Of a stretch of DNA of 64,000 bases, positions 16,094-27,905 are shown piece after piece. Below the pieces are notes generated by a model that was not told the DNA's origin, did no database searches, and saw only the letters and a program-made list of their open reading frames with translations. This stretch comes from Breznakia pachnodae (GTDB lineage Bacteria > Bacillota_I > Bacilli_A > Erysipelotrichales > Erysipelotrichaceae), in the NCBI RefSeq assembly GCF_030814225.1, contig NZ_JAUSUR010000001.1:992001-1056000 (forward strand), read 5' to 3'. Position numbers and translations under genes: made by a program. Position 1 is the first letter of the stretch; every line of letters begins with the position of its first letter.

Positions 16094-16476
16094 TCAATTC
16101 TTATGAACGTTTTCACTTCCTTCTTGGATTGCAGTCTCATAGTACCACTTTTTATATTCTAATTCTTTTAAGTGATACTTCAAATCCTTAATCTGATCTT
16201 TAATATTTTGTTCTTGTTCAAGAATAATTTCATATCGATGTTGAAGTGAATCATCACCTTTTTGTGCGAGTTCAAAGTATTCCTTTATTTTCTTTAATGA
16301 CATATTAGTATTTCTTAAACAATTTAAGACTCTAAGCCAAGCAAAGTCCTTATCTTCAAATACTCTTACACCATTTACCCGTTTCACATCTGGCAGTAAA
16401 CCTTCTTTATCATAGTACCTTAATGTATAAGCAGTAACCCCTTCATTTCAGCTACTTCTAAAATAGAATATGACAT
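16094..16476 (-). pseudogene. MerR-family regulator, frameshifted
   Basis: From ATG 16476 (GGAGGTATTTTATA upstream) the frame reads MSYSILEVAEMKG and then runs into a stop (MKGLLLIH-stop). One base out of frame, the expected MerR continuation appears: VTAYTLRYYDKEGLLPDVKRVNG, leading into a good C-terminal reading frame to 16094. The break lies at 16437-16445. One missing A in the ATGAAGGGG stretch would explain it. The intact parts carry the MerR winged helix-turn-helix and a coiled-coil dimer region. It is either a real loss of function or a base-call error. A canonical MerR promoter stands upstream. Confidence 0.8.
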
Positions 16477-16508
16477 TATAAAATACCTCCTTTATTAAGA
16501 ACATTTAC

Positions 16509-16539
16509 ATTATCTCACTTAGAGTTAACTCTAAGTCAA
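16509..16539 (-). promoter_or_regulatory. MerR-type promoter with 19-bp spacer and perfect dyad
   Basis: Minus-strand TTGACT (16539-16534), a 19-base spacer and GATAAT (16514-16509). The spacer region carries the perfect 18-bp dyad CTTAGAGTTAACTCTAAG (16518-16535). The overlong spacer is the hallmark of promoters that MerR proteins untwist to activate. It probably drives the MerR gene and the DXS-like gene. Confidence 0.85.
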
Positions 16540-16546
16540 GGGAAAA

Positions 16547-16573
16547 TAAAAAAACATTACAATTTTATAATGT
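16547..16573 (-). terminator. Terminator of the AraC gene
   Basis: Minus-strand ACATTA (16573-16568) with TAATGT (16559-16554), then an eight-T run. It insulates the MerR promoter from AraC transcription. Confidence 0.6.
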
Positions 16574-17464
16574 CTTTCTATATGCATAAGGGGTACAACC
16601 ATATTTCTTTTTAAATATCTTTCCAAAATAACTGGAACTATTAAATCCACATGACATACTAATATCAGATATCGTTCTCGTTGTCTCCACTAATAATCGT
16701 GAAGCCTGTGATAAACGATGATCATTAATATACTCTAATGGTGACTTACTTGTAAATTTCTTAAAACTACGATAACACTCGGAACGACTAATGCCAACAC
16801 TTTCAGCAATTGTCTGAACTGTAATATCTTCTCCATAATTATGGGTAATAAATGCCAGTATCTGTTTAGTCATTTCTAGATTTCGATTACTCCTCTTTTT
16901 CGTCTGCACAATTGCTTTTCGTTGAATATCTTCCATATTCATCATTATTAATACCCATAGTTCACTAAGAACACTAATACAACGCAATTCATATCCTACT
17001 TCATTTCGCTCTAAATTATATAAATCTAATAACTTTTGTTTAATCTCTTCTGTGTATATTTCTTCATTACTAAAAATACAACACTCAAAGTCACTTTCTA
17101 AGAAAGGTGTAAAATGTTTTGTGTATAAAGAACTATTAATATCATTTGAAAATAACAAAGGCGAAAAGGCTGCTATAAACATTTTAGAATTATGAACTCC
17201 CTTATGTTGAACTGCAGAATGTAAGATATTGGCGTTAATTAACATACAATCATTTTTCTTAAGATTTAGTTTCTTGTTATTTACTGTAAAATCAACTTCA
17301 CCAGCAATAACAATTCCAAATTCTATTTCATTATGCCAATGTGTATTTAACGTATTATTATAAAAGCATTCATAATCATCAATGCAGATTTCAACTGGAA
17401 ATGACGGATCATCATACTCTATCATTTCCTTATAATCGTTCGTTACTCTTATTTCTTTAATCAT
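16565..17464 (-). CDS. AraC-family regulator with cupin-type sensor domain
   Basis: A 299-residue regulator. The N-terminal cupin-like region (THWHNEIEFGIVIAGEVDFTV, NILHSAVQH) probably binds a small ligand. The C-terminal tandem helix-turn-helix holds ITVQTIAESVGISRSECYRSFK and TISDISMSCGFNSSSYFGKIFKKKYG, ending CTPYAYRKTL. It is divergent from the MATE gene at 17567, so that pump is the likely target. The region between holds AT-rich promoter-like sequence but no dyad I would trust. Confidence 0.88.
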   Translation of the reverse strand: MIKEIRVTNDYKEMIEYDDPSFPVEICIDDYECFYNNTLNTHWHNEIEFGIVIAGEVDFTVNNKKLNLKKNDCMLINANILHSAVQHKGVHNSKMFIAAFSPLLFSNDINSSLYTKHFTPFLESDFECCIFSNEEIYTEEIKQKLLDLYNLERNEVGYELRCISVLSELWVLIMMNMEDIQRKAIVQTKKRSNRNLEMTKQILAFITHNYGEDITVQTIAESVGISRSECYRSFKKFTSKSPLEYINDHRLSQASRLLVETTRTISDISMSCGFNSSSYFGKIFKKKYGCTPYAYRKTL

Positions 17465-17566
17465 ACATACCTCTTTGAGACAATAATACCAAATCTTGAT
17501 ACATTTTGTATATAAATTGTTACAAATTTTATATAAAATAGATACTGTACGAAAGTGAGGTATGCT

Positions 17567-18964
17567 ATGAACAGAGTAAAAGATATGACACAGGGAAATC
17601 CTACAAGATTAATATTAATGTTTGCAATTCCTTTAATTCTAGGAAATCTTGGTCAACAATTATATATGATTATTGATGCTATCATAGTAGGACAGGGTGT
17701 TGGTGTAACCGCATTGGCCTCACTGGGAGCAACGGATTGGACCTATTGGTTATTACTATGGGTTATTCAGGCACTAACACAAGGATGTGCTATTCGAATC
17801 ACCCAGGACTTTGGTTCTAAGAATCATGACCAATTAAGAAGGTCAATTGCTATGTCAATTATCATCTGTGCAGTTGCTGGAATCGTTGTAACTGTTCTAG
17901 GCTTAATTGCAGGTCGACCATTACTAGAGTTATTAAACACACCTGAAAATCTATTAGATGGTGCCTTAACTTATTTATATATTATGGTATCAGGTATTAT
18001 GGTCGTTGTTTGTTATAACCTGTCATCTTCAATATTAAGAGCATTTGGAGACGGTAAGACACCATTAATTGCAATGGCGATTGCAGCTGTTACTAATATT
18101 GCATTGGACCTATTGTTTGTCATGGTATTCTCTTGGGGAATTGCAGGCGCAGCAATTGCTACTGTAATTGCACAATTTATATCATTCCTATATTGCTTAC
18201 TTGTTATTAGAAAAATTAAGTTTATTAAATTACATAAAGAGGATTGGACAATCCAATCTCCATTAATTAAGGGTTTATTAAAACTTGGTTCACCATTAGT
18301 TCTGCAACACATTGTTATTGCAGTTGGTGGAATGGTATTACAATCAGTAATTAATAAATATGGATTCTTATTTGTTGCAGGATTTACCGCAACGAATAAA
18401 CTCTATGGTTTGCTTGAAAGTTCTGCTATATCCTTTGGATATGCATCTACAACCTTTACCGCACAAAACTGGGGTGCCAGAAAAATCAAGCGAATCAAAG
18501 AAGGACTTAAAAGTTCCACAAAACTATCGCTTATGGTTTCAGTATTTGTATCCATTCTGATGATTGTATTTGGTAAACCACTACTACAATTATTTATATC
18601 AAACGATGCTAATTCAGCTGAAGTATTAAATATTGCTTATCAATATCTATTTATTATGAGTCTATTATTATCATCACTTTATATGCTTTATACCTATCGT
18701 TGTACTTTACAAGGATTAGGAAATACGGTTGCACCAATGATTTCGGGATTCATTGAATTTGTGATGAGAATTGGTTCTGCACTACTTCTTCCAATATTTA
18801 TGGGAAGTTTAGGTATCTTCTTTGCCGAAGTTACTGCTTGGGTTGGTGCAATGATATATCTGATGTACGCGTGTCTTACTTCAATTAAAGAGATCACAGA
18901 AACTGTTCCTGATGCTGAAGAAGAGGAAGTATTGCAAGAAACTCTTGTGTTTGAAAATGAATAA
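17567..18964 (+). CDS. MATE-family efflux pump, second copy
   Basis: A 465-residue protein with twelve membrane segments and the MATE opening DMTQGNPTRLILMFAIPLILGN, plus the repeated half starting LIKGLLKLGSPLVLQ. The start ATG 17567 follows AGTGAGG; a GTG at 17555 would overlap that site. A polar acidic tail of about 20 residues follows the last membrane helix. It is divergent from an AraC regulator and unrelated in context to the first MATE gene. The substrate is unknown. Confidence 0.88.
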   Translation: MNRVKDMTQGNPTRLILMFAIPLILGNLGQQLYMIIDAIIVGQGVGVTALASLGATDWTYWLLLWVIQALTQGCAIRITQDFGSKNHDQLRRSIAMSIIICAVAGIVVTVLGLIAGRPLLELLNTPENLLDGALTYLYIMVSGIMVVVCYNLSSSILRAFGDGKTPLIAMAIAAVTNIALDLLFVMVFSWGIAGAAIATVIAQFISFLYCLLVIRKIKFIKLHKEDWTIQSPLIKGLLKLGSPLVLQHIVIAVGGMVLQSVINKYGFLFVAGFTATNKLYGLLESSAISFGYASTTFTAQNWGARKIKRIKEGLKSSTKLSLMVSVFVSILMIVFGKPLLQLFISNDANSAEVLNIAYQYLFIMSLLLSSLYMLYTYRCTLQGLGNTVAPMISGFIEFVMRIGSALLLPIFMGSLGIFFAEVTAWVGAMIYLMYACLTSIKEITETVPDAEEEEVLQETLVFENE

Positions 18965-18967
18965 TCG

Positions 18968-19008
18968 AAAAGAAGGAAATGATACTTAAATCACTTCCTT
19001 CTTTTTCT
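18968..19008 (+). terminator. Terminator after second MATE gene
   Basis: AAAGAAGGAA (18969-18978) with TTCCTTCTTT (18995-19004), followed by further T on plus. Confidence 0.7.
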
Positions 19009-19129
19009 TACTATGGTATGTTATGCATAAAACTTTTAAGCAATAATTTACCACTTACTCTATCATGAAAAGGGCTTGTTTTCCTATGATATTTCAATCA
19101 TTATTACTATCATATATTATCTGCTCTAC

Positions 19130-20689
19130 TTAACTTCTACTATGAGAAAGTCTTTTCTTTGTAATCATTACAGTAGTACCTAATGCAACTGTAATAAGCG
19201 CAAGTAACTGTCCAAATGATGTAGTATCTCCTGTGCTAGGTGATGAAACAGTTGAATCTGTAGTTTTACTATCAGTTCCAGCAATAGAAGCATTTGCTTT
19301 ATTAACTATAATTGATTTATACCCATCTTCATATCCTGATTGATAGTTTTCACCTTCATTACTGATATCTTCTTTTTCTTCCAAATTAGCTGCTGCCTTA
19401 CCACCAGCAATTACTCCAGCCAAATACTCTTGTGCTGCTGTATAATCATCTTTCGCTTTTTGCAGTTTTTCATATGCACTTGCTACATTCGCAGTTTCAT
19501 CAGTTGTCACTTTTGTAAGTGTTTCTTTAAGTGCGTTCAAATTGCTTGTAGCCAATGCAACTGCATTTTCTGATTCTTCATAAACTGCGGTTGCTTCATC
19601 AAATACTTTTTGTGCTTCAATGACTTCATCCTTTGCAATTTCTAAAATATCTGCAGCAGTATTTGCTACAACTACTGCATCATCAAATAACATTGTAGCT
19701 GTATCCAATATTGTTTGTGCATTAATTACTGCTTGTTTTGCATCTTCAATAGTTGCATTTGCTGCTTCAATAACTGGAGTCTGAACCATAACTTCTTTAT
19801 CTAGTTCTGCTTGTTTTGCATCTAACCAAACTTGTGCATCTGCAACCGCCGTTTCCGCATTTGTCACAATTCCTTCTTTACGAGTAATCCATCCATTAGC
19901 TGTATCAATAATCGCCTGTTGTTCATCAATCTGTGGTTGACGAATACGCACTTCTTTTTCATAATCTGCAAGTTTTTGAGCTTCATTTGCTGATCCTTGT
20001 GCAATCACATATTGGCTGTACTTATTATCAATCCATCCCCGATGTGTTGCAATCGCACTTTCAGCTGCTTCAATAATTGGAGTTTGCTTCGCAACTTCTT
20101 TTTCTAACTCTGCTTCTTTTTCACTTAAGAAAACTTCAGCATCATCTAATGCAATTTGCGCAGATTCAACAATCCCCTCTTTACGAGTAATCCATCCTTC
20201 TGCTGTTTCAATAATCGCTGTTTGTTCTTCTAATACTGATTCTAGATTTGCTTCAGCAGTTTCTAATGCTGATAAAGCAAGATCTGCTGCTTCTTGAGCT
20301 GACTCCATTGTAGCAACTGCATTATCATATGCTTCTTGTGCAGAATCTTGATTATCATTTGCAGTCTCTAATGCTGTTTCAGCTACTTCCAATGCCTCTG
20401 TAGCTGCCTTTAATGATTCAAGTGCCTCTGCCAATACTTCTTCCTGCTTTGTAACATCTTGTGTCGCTATACTGATATTTGTGCCCTGTGTGACAAGTGA
20501 CTGTAAGTATTCCTTTTGCGCCACATCTAGTGCTTCCTATGCATCTTCAACTGTTGTTTCTGATTTAGCAACCAATTCATCATAATCTGTATAATCCACT
20601 GTATACTCATTCTCTGTTGCAGAGATATTTGTAACACCAGTAAATGCAACCATTATTGACGCTAATACTAACATAAATTTTTTCATCAT
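19130..20689 (-). pseudogene. Sortase-type surface protein with coiled-coil repeats, interrupted by in-frame TAG
   Basis: Starting at ATG 20689 behind AGGTAGGGA, the frame encodes a signal peptide (MMKKFMLVLASIMVAFTG) and about 50 residues. It then meets TAG at 20539-20537 in the stretch VEDA-stop-EALDVAQ. The same frame continues for 467 codons. The remainder is an alanine/glutamate-rich coiled coil with internal repeats (GWITRKEGIV twice, GWIDNKYSQYV between), then SPSTGD, a hydrophobic segment and a basic tail, which is a degenerate LPXTG-like wall-sorting signal. A single CAG-to-TAG change explains the stop. The downstream GTG at 20524 could restart, but without a signal peptide. Loss, readthrough and phase variation are the options. 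Confidence 0.8.
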
Positions 20690-21171
20690 TTCCCTACCTT
20701 TCAATTTATGAAATTTGCTACATTCCCTTGATTTTATATCAATCCTTTTCTATATAACCTAACCACCGCATTCATATAATTGCCCTTCATTGTGTAATAA
20801 ATAATTTCCTGTAGCATAAGTAGCCATCATTTCTACTTAGTTTTCTCAATTCATTTTCATCTCATCTTTGTTACTAAAGAAAACCTAAATTCAAATTATT
20901 ATGACCCTCCCTTCATTTCTTAATTTCATCTCATTTTTGTGTTTTGCTTTATCTACATCATGGGAAGAAAATCAGACTTTTTTTCACCTCCATGTTAGAA
21001 TATAATCACATGGAAATAAGCCCATGAATAAAGGCTTTTGAATTTCGAACCATGTAAAAAGAGGGGCGGGAATAAAAGTCTACATTTTTTCCCGCTCTAT
21101 ATTTATTTGATATAAAAAATCTATATTTTCCCACAAAAAAAGTCGTAAACTTAATTACGACTTAGTTTTAT
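20690..21171 (-). other. 480-base intergenic region with three hairpins
   Basis: No credible gene. It holds nested stems ACATGG/CCATGT around AAGCC/GGCTT (about 21009-21055); a GC-rich imperfect hairpin GAGCGGGAA/TTCCCGCCCCTC with T-run polarity on minus (about 21060-21098); and the clear terminator of the 21172-22443 gene (21133-21163). The promoter of the broken surface gene should also lie here, but I cannot place it with confidence. Confidence 0.5.
21133..21163 (-). terminator. Terminator of the beta-propeller surface protein
   Basis: AAGTCGTAA (minus, 21163-21155) with TTACGACTT (21148-21140), then seven T. Confidence 0.88.
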
Positions 21172-22443
21172 TTAACTTCTTTTGTATCTTGCAATAGCAG
21201 TTAATGATATGAATGCTAATCCAACATATAACATAAGATTTGTAGAATCACCTGTTGCTGGTGCCTGAGTTTTACTTCCCTGGCTTGAACCTTGTTGAGT
21301 ATCACTTCCACCAATTGTAGAACCTCCAGGTTTGTCTGGGTCTATTGGTTGGGTTGGTTCTACTGGTGGTACACTTAGTATAAAACCATATTCTTTTATA
21401 AATGGATCATTATTCACAAGTCCAACTGCTATAAAATTACCATTATCAAGAGTTTCAAATCCCCAAACTCTAAATTGTTGACTTCCCTCTGGTCTGGGAA
21501 TAACTACAGTTCTAATTTCTTCAAGTGTATTTTTTGAAATCTCTACATAACTAAAATAATTATACGGACGTTCTATTAATACTTGATAACTATCATCTGT
21601 TTCATTTATAAATTTAAAATTAGAATACGATAAACCTCCAGTTTTTTCATTTATAACGGTTCCATCATAGTCTAATAAGGTTAAAACTGCATTTGTACTT
21701 GTACTTCCTGCAATCATAACTTTACCATCAACAACATCAACATCTTTCACATAGTCACAAGACAATGTAAAACTGGATATTATTGTCCCCTCACCATCTA
21801 GCATAACAACATCATTGTTTGTAGTACCTGCAAATAGACTACCTACAAGAAGAATCTTTCCATTTGGCAATACATTAATATTTGTAATTGAACGCTCTAA
21901 CCAATCATCTTTCGTCCCAATTTCTTTTTGCCAAATTAATGTCTGAGCATCCTTGCTAATCTTAGATATAACTGCACTATATTTCCCATAACCATCTGCT
22001 TTTACAGTTGCAATTAAATATCCATCACTTGTTTCCTCTATCGTTCTTGCATAAATAGTTAATCCATTTAAAACCGATTCCATATCAGTTTTCCATTCCA
22101 CCTGTCCAGAACTATTTAGTTTCCTTAACCCGCTTGAATCTGTTGATATTAATACACCACCATCGCTAGTCACTTTAATCACTTGGATACCTTCTGTAAC
22201 ATCACTTTGATATCGCCATACTTCTTTACCATCTGTATCTAATTTCATTACTATAGTTTTTAATCCCATCATGCCAGACACTATATAGCCATCACTAACC
22301 TTCTCAAGACGACTAAAAATTCCATTTTCATAAACTTCTGAGTTTACTTCATCAAACGTTTCCTCTTCTGCTTGTAGTGTGTTTGTTAGACCTATTGTAA
22401 AAAACAAACTTAATACAAGCCCTAATACTAATTTCTTTTTCAT
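21172..22443 (-). CDS. Sortase-type surface protein with repeat-rich (propeller-like) ectodomain
   Basis: A 423-residue protein started at ATG 22443 (AGGAGGGAAA). It has a signal peptide MKKKLVLGLVLSLFFTIGLTN and then repeating beta units of the type SDGGVLISTDSSGL, SDGYLIATV, PNGKILLVGS and DNGNFIAVG, which resemble the blades of secreted beta-propellers. A proline/glycine/serine-rich spacer, the sorting motif APATGD, a membrane segment and RYKRS follow. It is probably anchored in the wall by a sortase encoded elsewhere. The ligand is unknown. It is separate from the broken surface gene, which lies downstream past a terminator. Confidence 0.75.
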   Translation of the reverse strand: MKKKLVLGLVLSLFFTIGLTNTLQAEEETFDEVNSEVYENGIFSRLEKVSDGYIVSGMMGLKTIVMKLDTDGKEVWRYQSDVTEGIQVIKVTSDGGVLISTDSSGLRKLNSSGQVEWKTDMESVLNGLTIYARTIEETSDGYLIATVKADGYGKYSAVISKISKDAQTLIWQKEIGTKDDWLERSITNINVLPNGKILLVGSLFAGTTNNDVVMLDGEGTIISSFTLSCDYVKDVDVVDGKVMIAGSTSTNAVLTLLDYDGTVINEKTGGLSYSNFKFINETDDSYQVLIERPYNYFSYVEISKNTLEEIRTVVIPRPEGSQQFRVWGFETLDNGNFIAVGLVNNDPFIKEYGFILSVPPVEPTQPIDPDKPGGSTIGGSDTQQGSSQGSKTQAPATGDSTNLMLYVGLAFISLTAIARYKRS

Positions 22444-22561
22444 TTTCCCTCCTAGCATTAAAAATGAACAGATAAAAAGATTATAATATCTTAAATCTAT
22501 CTGCTTTTATTATACCAAACATTAATAATGAGTGATATATATAGTTGTATTACTCTAAGAA

Positions 22562-22602
22562 AAAAGCAAAAGCCACGATTGGTGAAAGTGGCTTTTGCTT
22601 TT
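22562..22602. terminator. Strong bidirectional terminator hairpin
   Basis: A 15-bp uninterrupted stem with an 11-base loop and T-runs on both strands. Confidence 0.9.
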
Positions 22603-22690
22603 TATAATAATTGTTCAAAAGAATCCTGAAAGAATGGTTCAAAGTGTGTAAAATCGTGAGTGAGATTCGTACCACTTCTTCCAGTAACTA
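22562..22690 (-). ncRNA. Possible small RNA ending in a strong terminator
   Basis: The 329-base gap between the fructokinase and surface-protein genes contains a 15-bp perfect stem, AAAAGCAAAAGCCAC/GTGGCTTTTGCTTTT (22562-22576 with 22588-22602), with T-runs both ways. On minus, TTGACA and TATAAT occur about 100-130 bases upstream of it, but their spacer is 20 bases, so promoter strength is doubtful. No reading frame with a ribosome site lies between. It may be a small RNA, or simply a distant terminator for fructokinase. Confidence 0.3.
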
Positions 22691-22771
22691 CATTATAGAA
22701 TATAGTTATTAAGAAGATGTCAAAAAATTATTAAATTTTTATTAAGTTTTTTCTTTAGAAATTCTAAAGGT

Positions 22772-23734
22772 TTATAATTTTGACTTAAAATCTTCTAGAG
22801 TTTCGTGTGTTGCCATTGCTGACAGTGCTCCTATTTGAGTGACTGTATAGGCTGCATACAGATTCGCAAAATCTAAGTATTCTGTTAGTTCTTCACTAGT
22901 ATACTCTTCTAAATCTTTCTCACTCTTTAAGATTCGATATAAAAGTGCTCCTATAAATGAATCTCCTGCTCCTGTTGCGTCTACTGCTTCCACAGTATAT
23001 CCTTCTGATGAAACTTTAAAATTCTTTGTATAGATTTCTGCACCATTTTTTCCTTTTGTATAAATCAATAATTTACATCTGCCTGCAAATAATTGTGGCA
23101 GAACTTCATCAATAGAATCACATCCAAAAATAAATTCTAACTCATCATCTGCTATTTTTAAAATATCTGCATATTCAATATAATCATTTACTGTTTCTTT
23201 TAATTCATCTTCTTTATCCCACAATGATAATCTTAAATTAGGATCAAAACTAATAAATACATTTCGGTCAATTGCCATACGAATTAGTTTATCATGTGAT
23301 TTCTTCATTAAAGAATCAACCAAATCTACGCTACAAAAATGAAGTACACCACAATCTGCCAGTGCACCTTCTTTAATATTGCTTTGATCAAAATAAAGAT
23401 CTGCTGCGTTTTTACGATAAAACTTAAAATCTCTATCTCCATCATCTGATAATGATACAAATGCTAAAGATGTTTCATAATCATCCGATTGTGTAATATT
23501 AGATACATCAATATTACATCCTGCTAATGTTTCAATAATATGATCACCAAATGCATCGTTTCCCACCTGAGTAAATACTTTTGATGAACCACCTAATTTT
23601 GCGACTGCTCCAGCTACATTCACTGGTGCACCACCTACTACACGTTTAAAGGATACAACATCCTTTAGTTTTCTGCCCTTTTCAACCGGTACGAAGTCTA
23701 ATAACGCTTCCCCAATCGTACATAACTTTTTCAT
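22772..23734 (-). CDS. PfkB-family sugar kinase, fructokinase-like
   Basis: A 320-residue ribokinase-fold kinase started at ATG 23734 (GAGGAGAGAG). The N-terminal signature is VVGGAPVNVAGAVAKLGG; the C-terminal ATP/catalytic signature VDATGAGDSFIGALL contains the catalytic aspartate. The opening KLCTIGEALLDFVPVEKG is typical of fructokinases (ScrK type). It follows the GH1 gene at 23911 but is separated by a terminator hairpin and about 175 bases, so it probably has its own promoter. It would phosphorylate fructose released inside the cell. Confidence 0.85.
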   Translation of the reverse strand: MKKLCTIGEALLDFVPVEKGRKLKDVVSFKRVVGGAPVNVAGAVAKLGGSSKVFTQVGNDAFGDHIIETLAGCNIDVSNITQSDDYETSLAFVSLSDDGDRDFKFYRKNAADLYFDQSNIKEGALADCGVLHFCSVDLVDSLMKKSHDKLIRMAIDRNVFISFDPNLRLSLWDKEDELKETVNDYIEYADILKIADDELEFIFGCDSIDEVLPQLFAGRCKLLIYTKGKNGAEIYTKNFKVSSEGYTVEAVDATGAGDSFIGALLYRILKSEKDLEEYTSEELTEYLDFANLYAAYTVTQIGALSAMATHETLEDFKSKL

Positions 23735-23878
23735 ACTCTCTCCTCTAATGCCCTTCATCTAACATGATAACAATAATAAAAATTCTTAAATTGCCTTATG
23801 TCTATTTTATACTATTTTAGCATTTAGTTATATAGATAAGTGAAAAATATTTCTTTTATTTGTGACTTATCTAGTAAA

Positions 23879-23902
23879 AGAAAAAACCAGTATGAGTACT
23901 GG
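23879..23902 (-). terminator. Terminator of EIIBC-GH1 operon
   Basis: CCAGTA (23887-23892) with TACTGG (23897-23902) and an A-run at 23879-23886, giving a T-run on minus after the GH1 stop. Confidence 0.75.
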
Positions 23903-23910
23903 CTAAATCT

Positions 23911-26734
<2,824 letters not shown>

Positions 26735-26769
26735 AAATTTCTCCTTTATATTAAAAATTAATATTTTGA

Positions 26770-26785
26770 ATAAATAGCTATTTAT
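26770..26785. promoter_or_regulatory. 16-bp perfect palindrome in the EIIBC leader
   Basis: ATAAATAGCTATTTAT, about 35 bases upstream of the EIIBC start codon and between it and the divergent AraC gene. It could be a regulator site, but AT-rich palindromes also arise by chance. Confidence 0.35.
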
Positions 26786-26893
26786 CTCTACAGCTAAATC
26801 TCTTATAATTTAACTATATAACAAAGTATAAATTCAAACACTGTATTTAACAATGTCAAAAGAGAACAGAAAGACTAACAAAAGGTAAGATTT

Positions 26894-27886
26894 ATGAACC
26901 AGCAAGAAATCGATCAATTTTTACGTAGTGTAAACGAAAGCGAAGCTTTCTATTTAGCCAACCCAGGTCAATTATCACCAAAGTATATAAACATGGAAAA
27001 ACATTTTGTGGATGGAATAGAAGCACTGCGTTTCACCCAAAAGAAATTACTAGAAAATGAAATTGTAATTGTGAAGGATTCCCGATTTACATTTGTTCCT
27101 TTTTATACACATTCTAATATTAATCTAAATTTTATCTATTCAGGAGAGTGCACATATTTAATTAAAGATAAATATATTACTTTAAAGAAAGGTGATATCT
27201 GTATCTTCGATAAAGATGTTGTTCGTTCTAAAATGAAGACAGGTGAAAATGATATTGTCTTAAATGTGTCATTAAGTTATAAATTCTTTGATAATGGAAT
27301 TTTAAGTCATGTTGGTAAACAAAGTATTATTGCCAACTTCTTGATCAATGCAATCTCCAATAGTGAGACTCATGATTCCTATATGATATTTAATAGTAAT
27401 TCTAACAAGCATATTACTGATTTATTTCTAAGTATCTTATACGAATACTATAATCAGAATATATATGCTAATGAAACCATTGAGTCTTACTTGTCACTTA
27501 TCTTTATTGAACTCATTCGTTTGTACTTAAAAGATCCGGATAATCAAGTTATCCAGACGAGTAAAAAAGATAGTACTTTAGTAATAGATATTATTAAATA
27601 TATTGAATGCAATTATGTTAGCTGCACATTAGAAGAAGTAGCACATGAGTTTGGTTATCATCCAAAATACTTATCATCTTTTATCAAACAGAAACTTGGT
27701 AAAAATTTTAAAGAGATACAAACGACACAACGATTACAGGCAGCATCGAATTATCTAAAGAACACAGATCATTCTATTCAGGAAATTGCTTATCATGTTG
27801 GATTTAAGAATCTGACTCAGTTTTATAAAAAGTTTCAAGATCAATTTCAGGTATCTCCAAAGCAATATCGAGAAAAAAACATATAG
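26894..27886 (+). CDS. AraC-family regulator, probably of the EIIBC-GH1 operon
   Basis: A 330-residue protein. The N-terminal cupin-like ligand domain includes FVPFYTHSNINLNFIYSGEC and LKKGDICIFDKDV. The C-terminal tandem helix-turn-helix includes CTLEEVAHEFGYHPKYLSSF and SIQEIAYHVGFKNLTQFYKK, ending FQVSPKQYREK. It is divergent from the EIIBC-GH1 operon across 159 bases, which makes that operon the likely target. It ends at a hairpin shared with the convergent HAD gene. Confidence 0.88.
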   Translation: MNQQEIDQFLRSVNESEAFYLANPGQLSPKYINMEKHFVDGIEALRFTQKKLLENEIVIVKDSRFTFVPFYTHSNINLNFIYSGECTYLIKDKYITLKKGDICIFDKDVVRSKMKTGENDIVLNVSLSYKFFDNGILSHVGKQSIIANFLINAISNSETHDSYMIFNSNSNKHITDLFLSILYEYYNQNIYANETIESYLSLIFIELIRLYLKDPDNQVIQTSKKDSTLVIDIIKYIECNYVSCTLEEVAHEFGYHPKYLSSFIKQKLGKNFKEIQTTQRLQAASNYLKNTDHSIQEIAYHVGFKNLTQFYKKFQDQFQVSPKQYREKNI

Positions 27887-27905
27887 TCTTGATTGGCTAT
27901 ATGTT
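27879..27905. terminator. Bidirectional terminator, AraC / HAD
   Basis: AACATATAG (27879-27887) with CTATATGTT (27897-27905), flanked by A- and T-rich runs. Confidence 0.6.

Noticed and set aside
20524..20536. GTG at 20524 as the true start of the coiled-coil surface protein
   Set aside because: It would lack a signal peptide although the protein ends in a sorting signal. The upstream in-frame signal peptide with ribosome site shows that the gene starts at 20689 and is interrupted.
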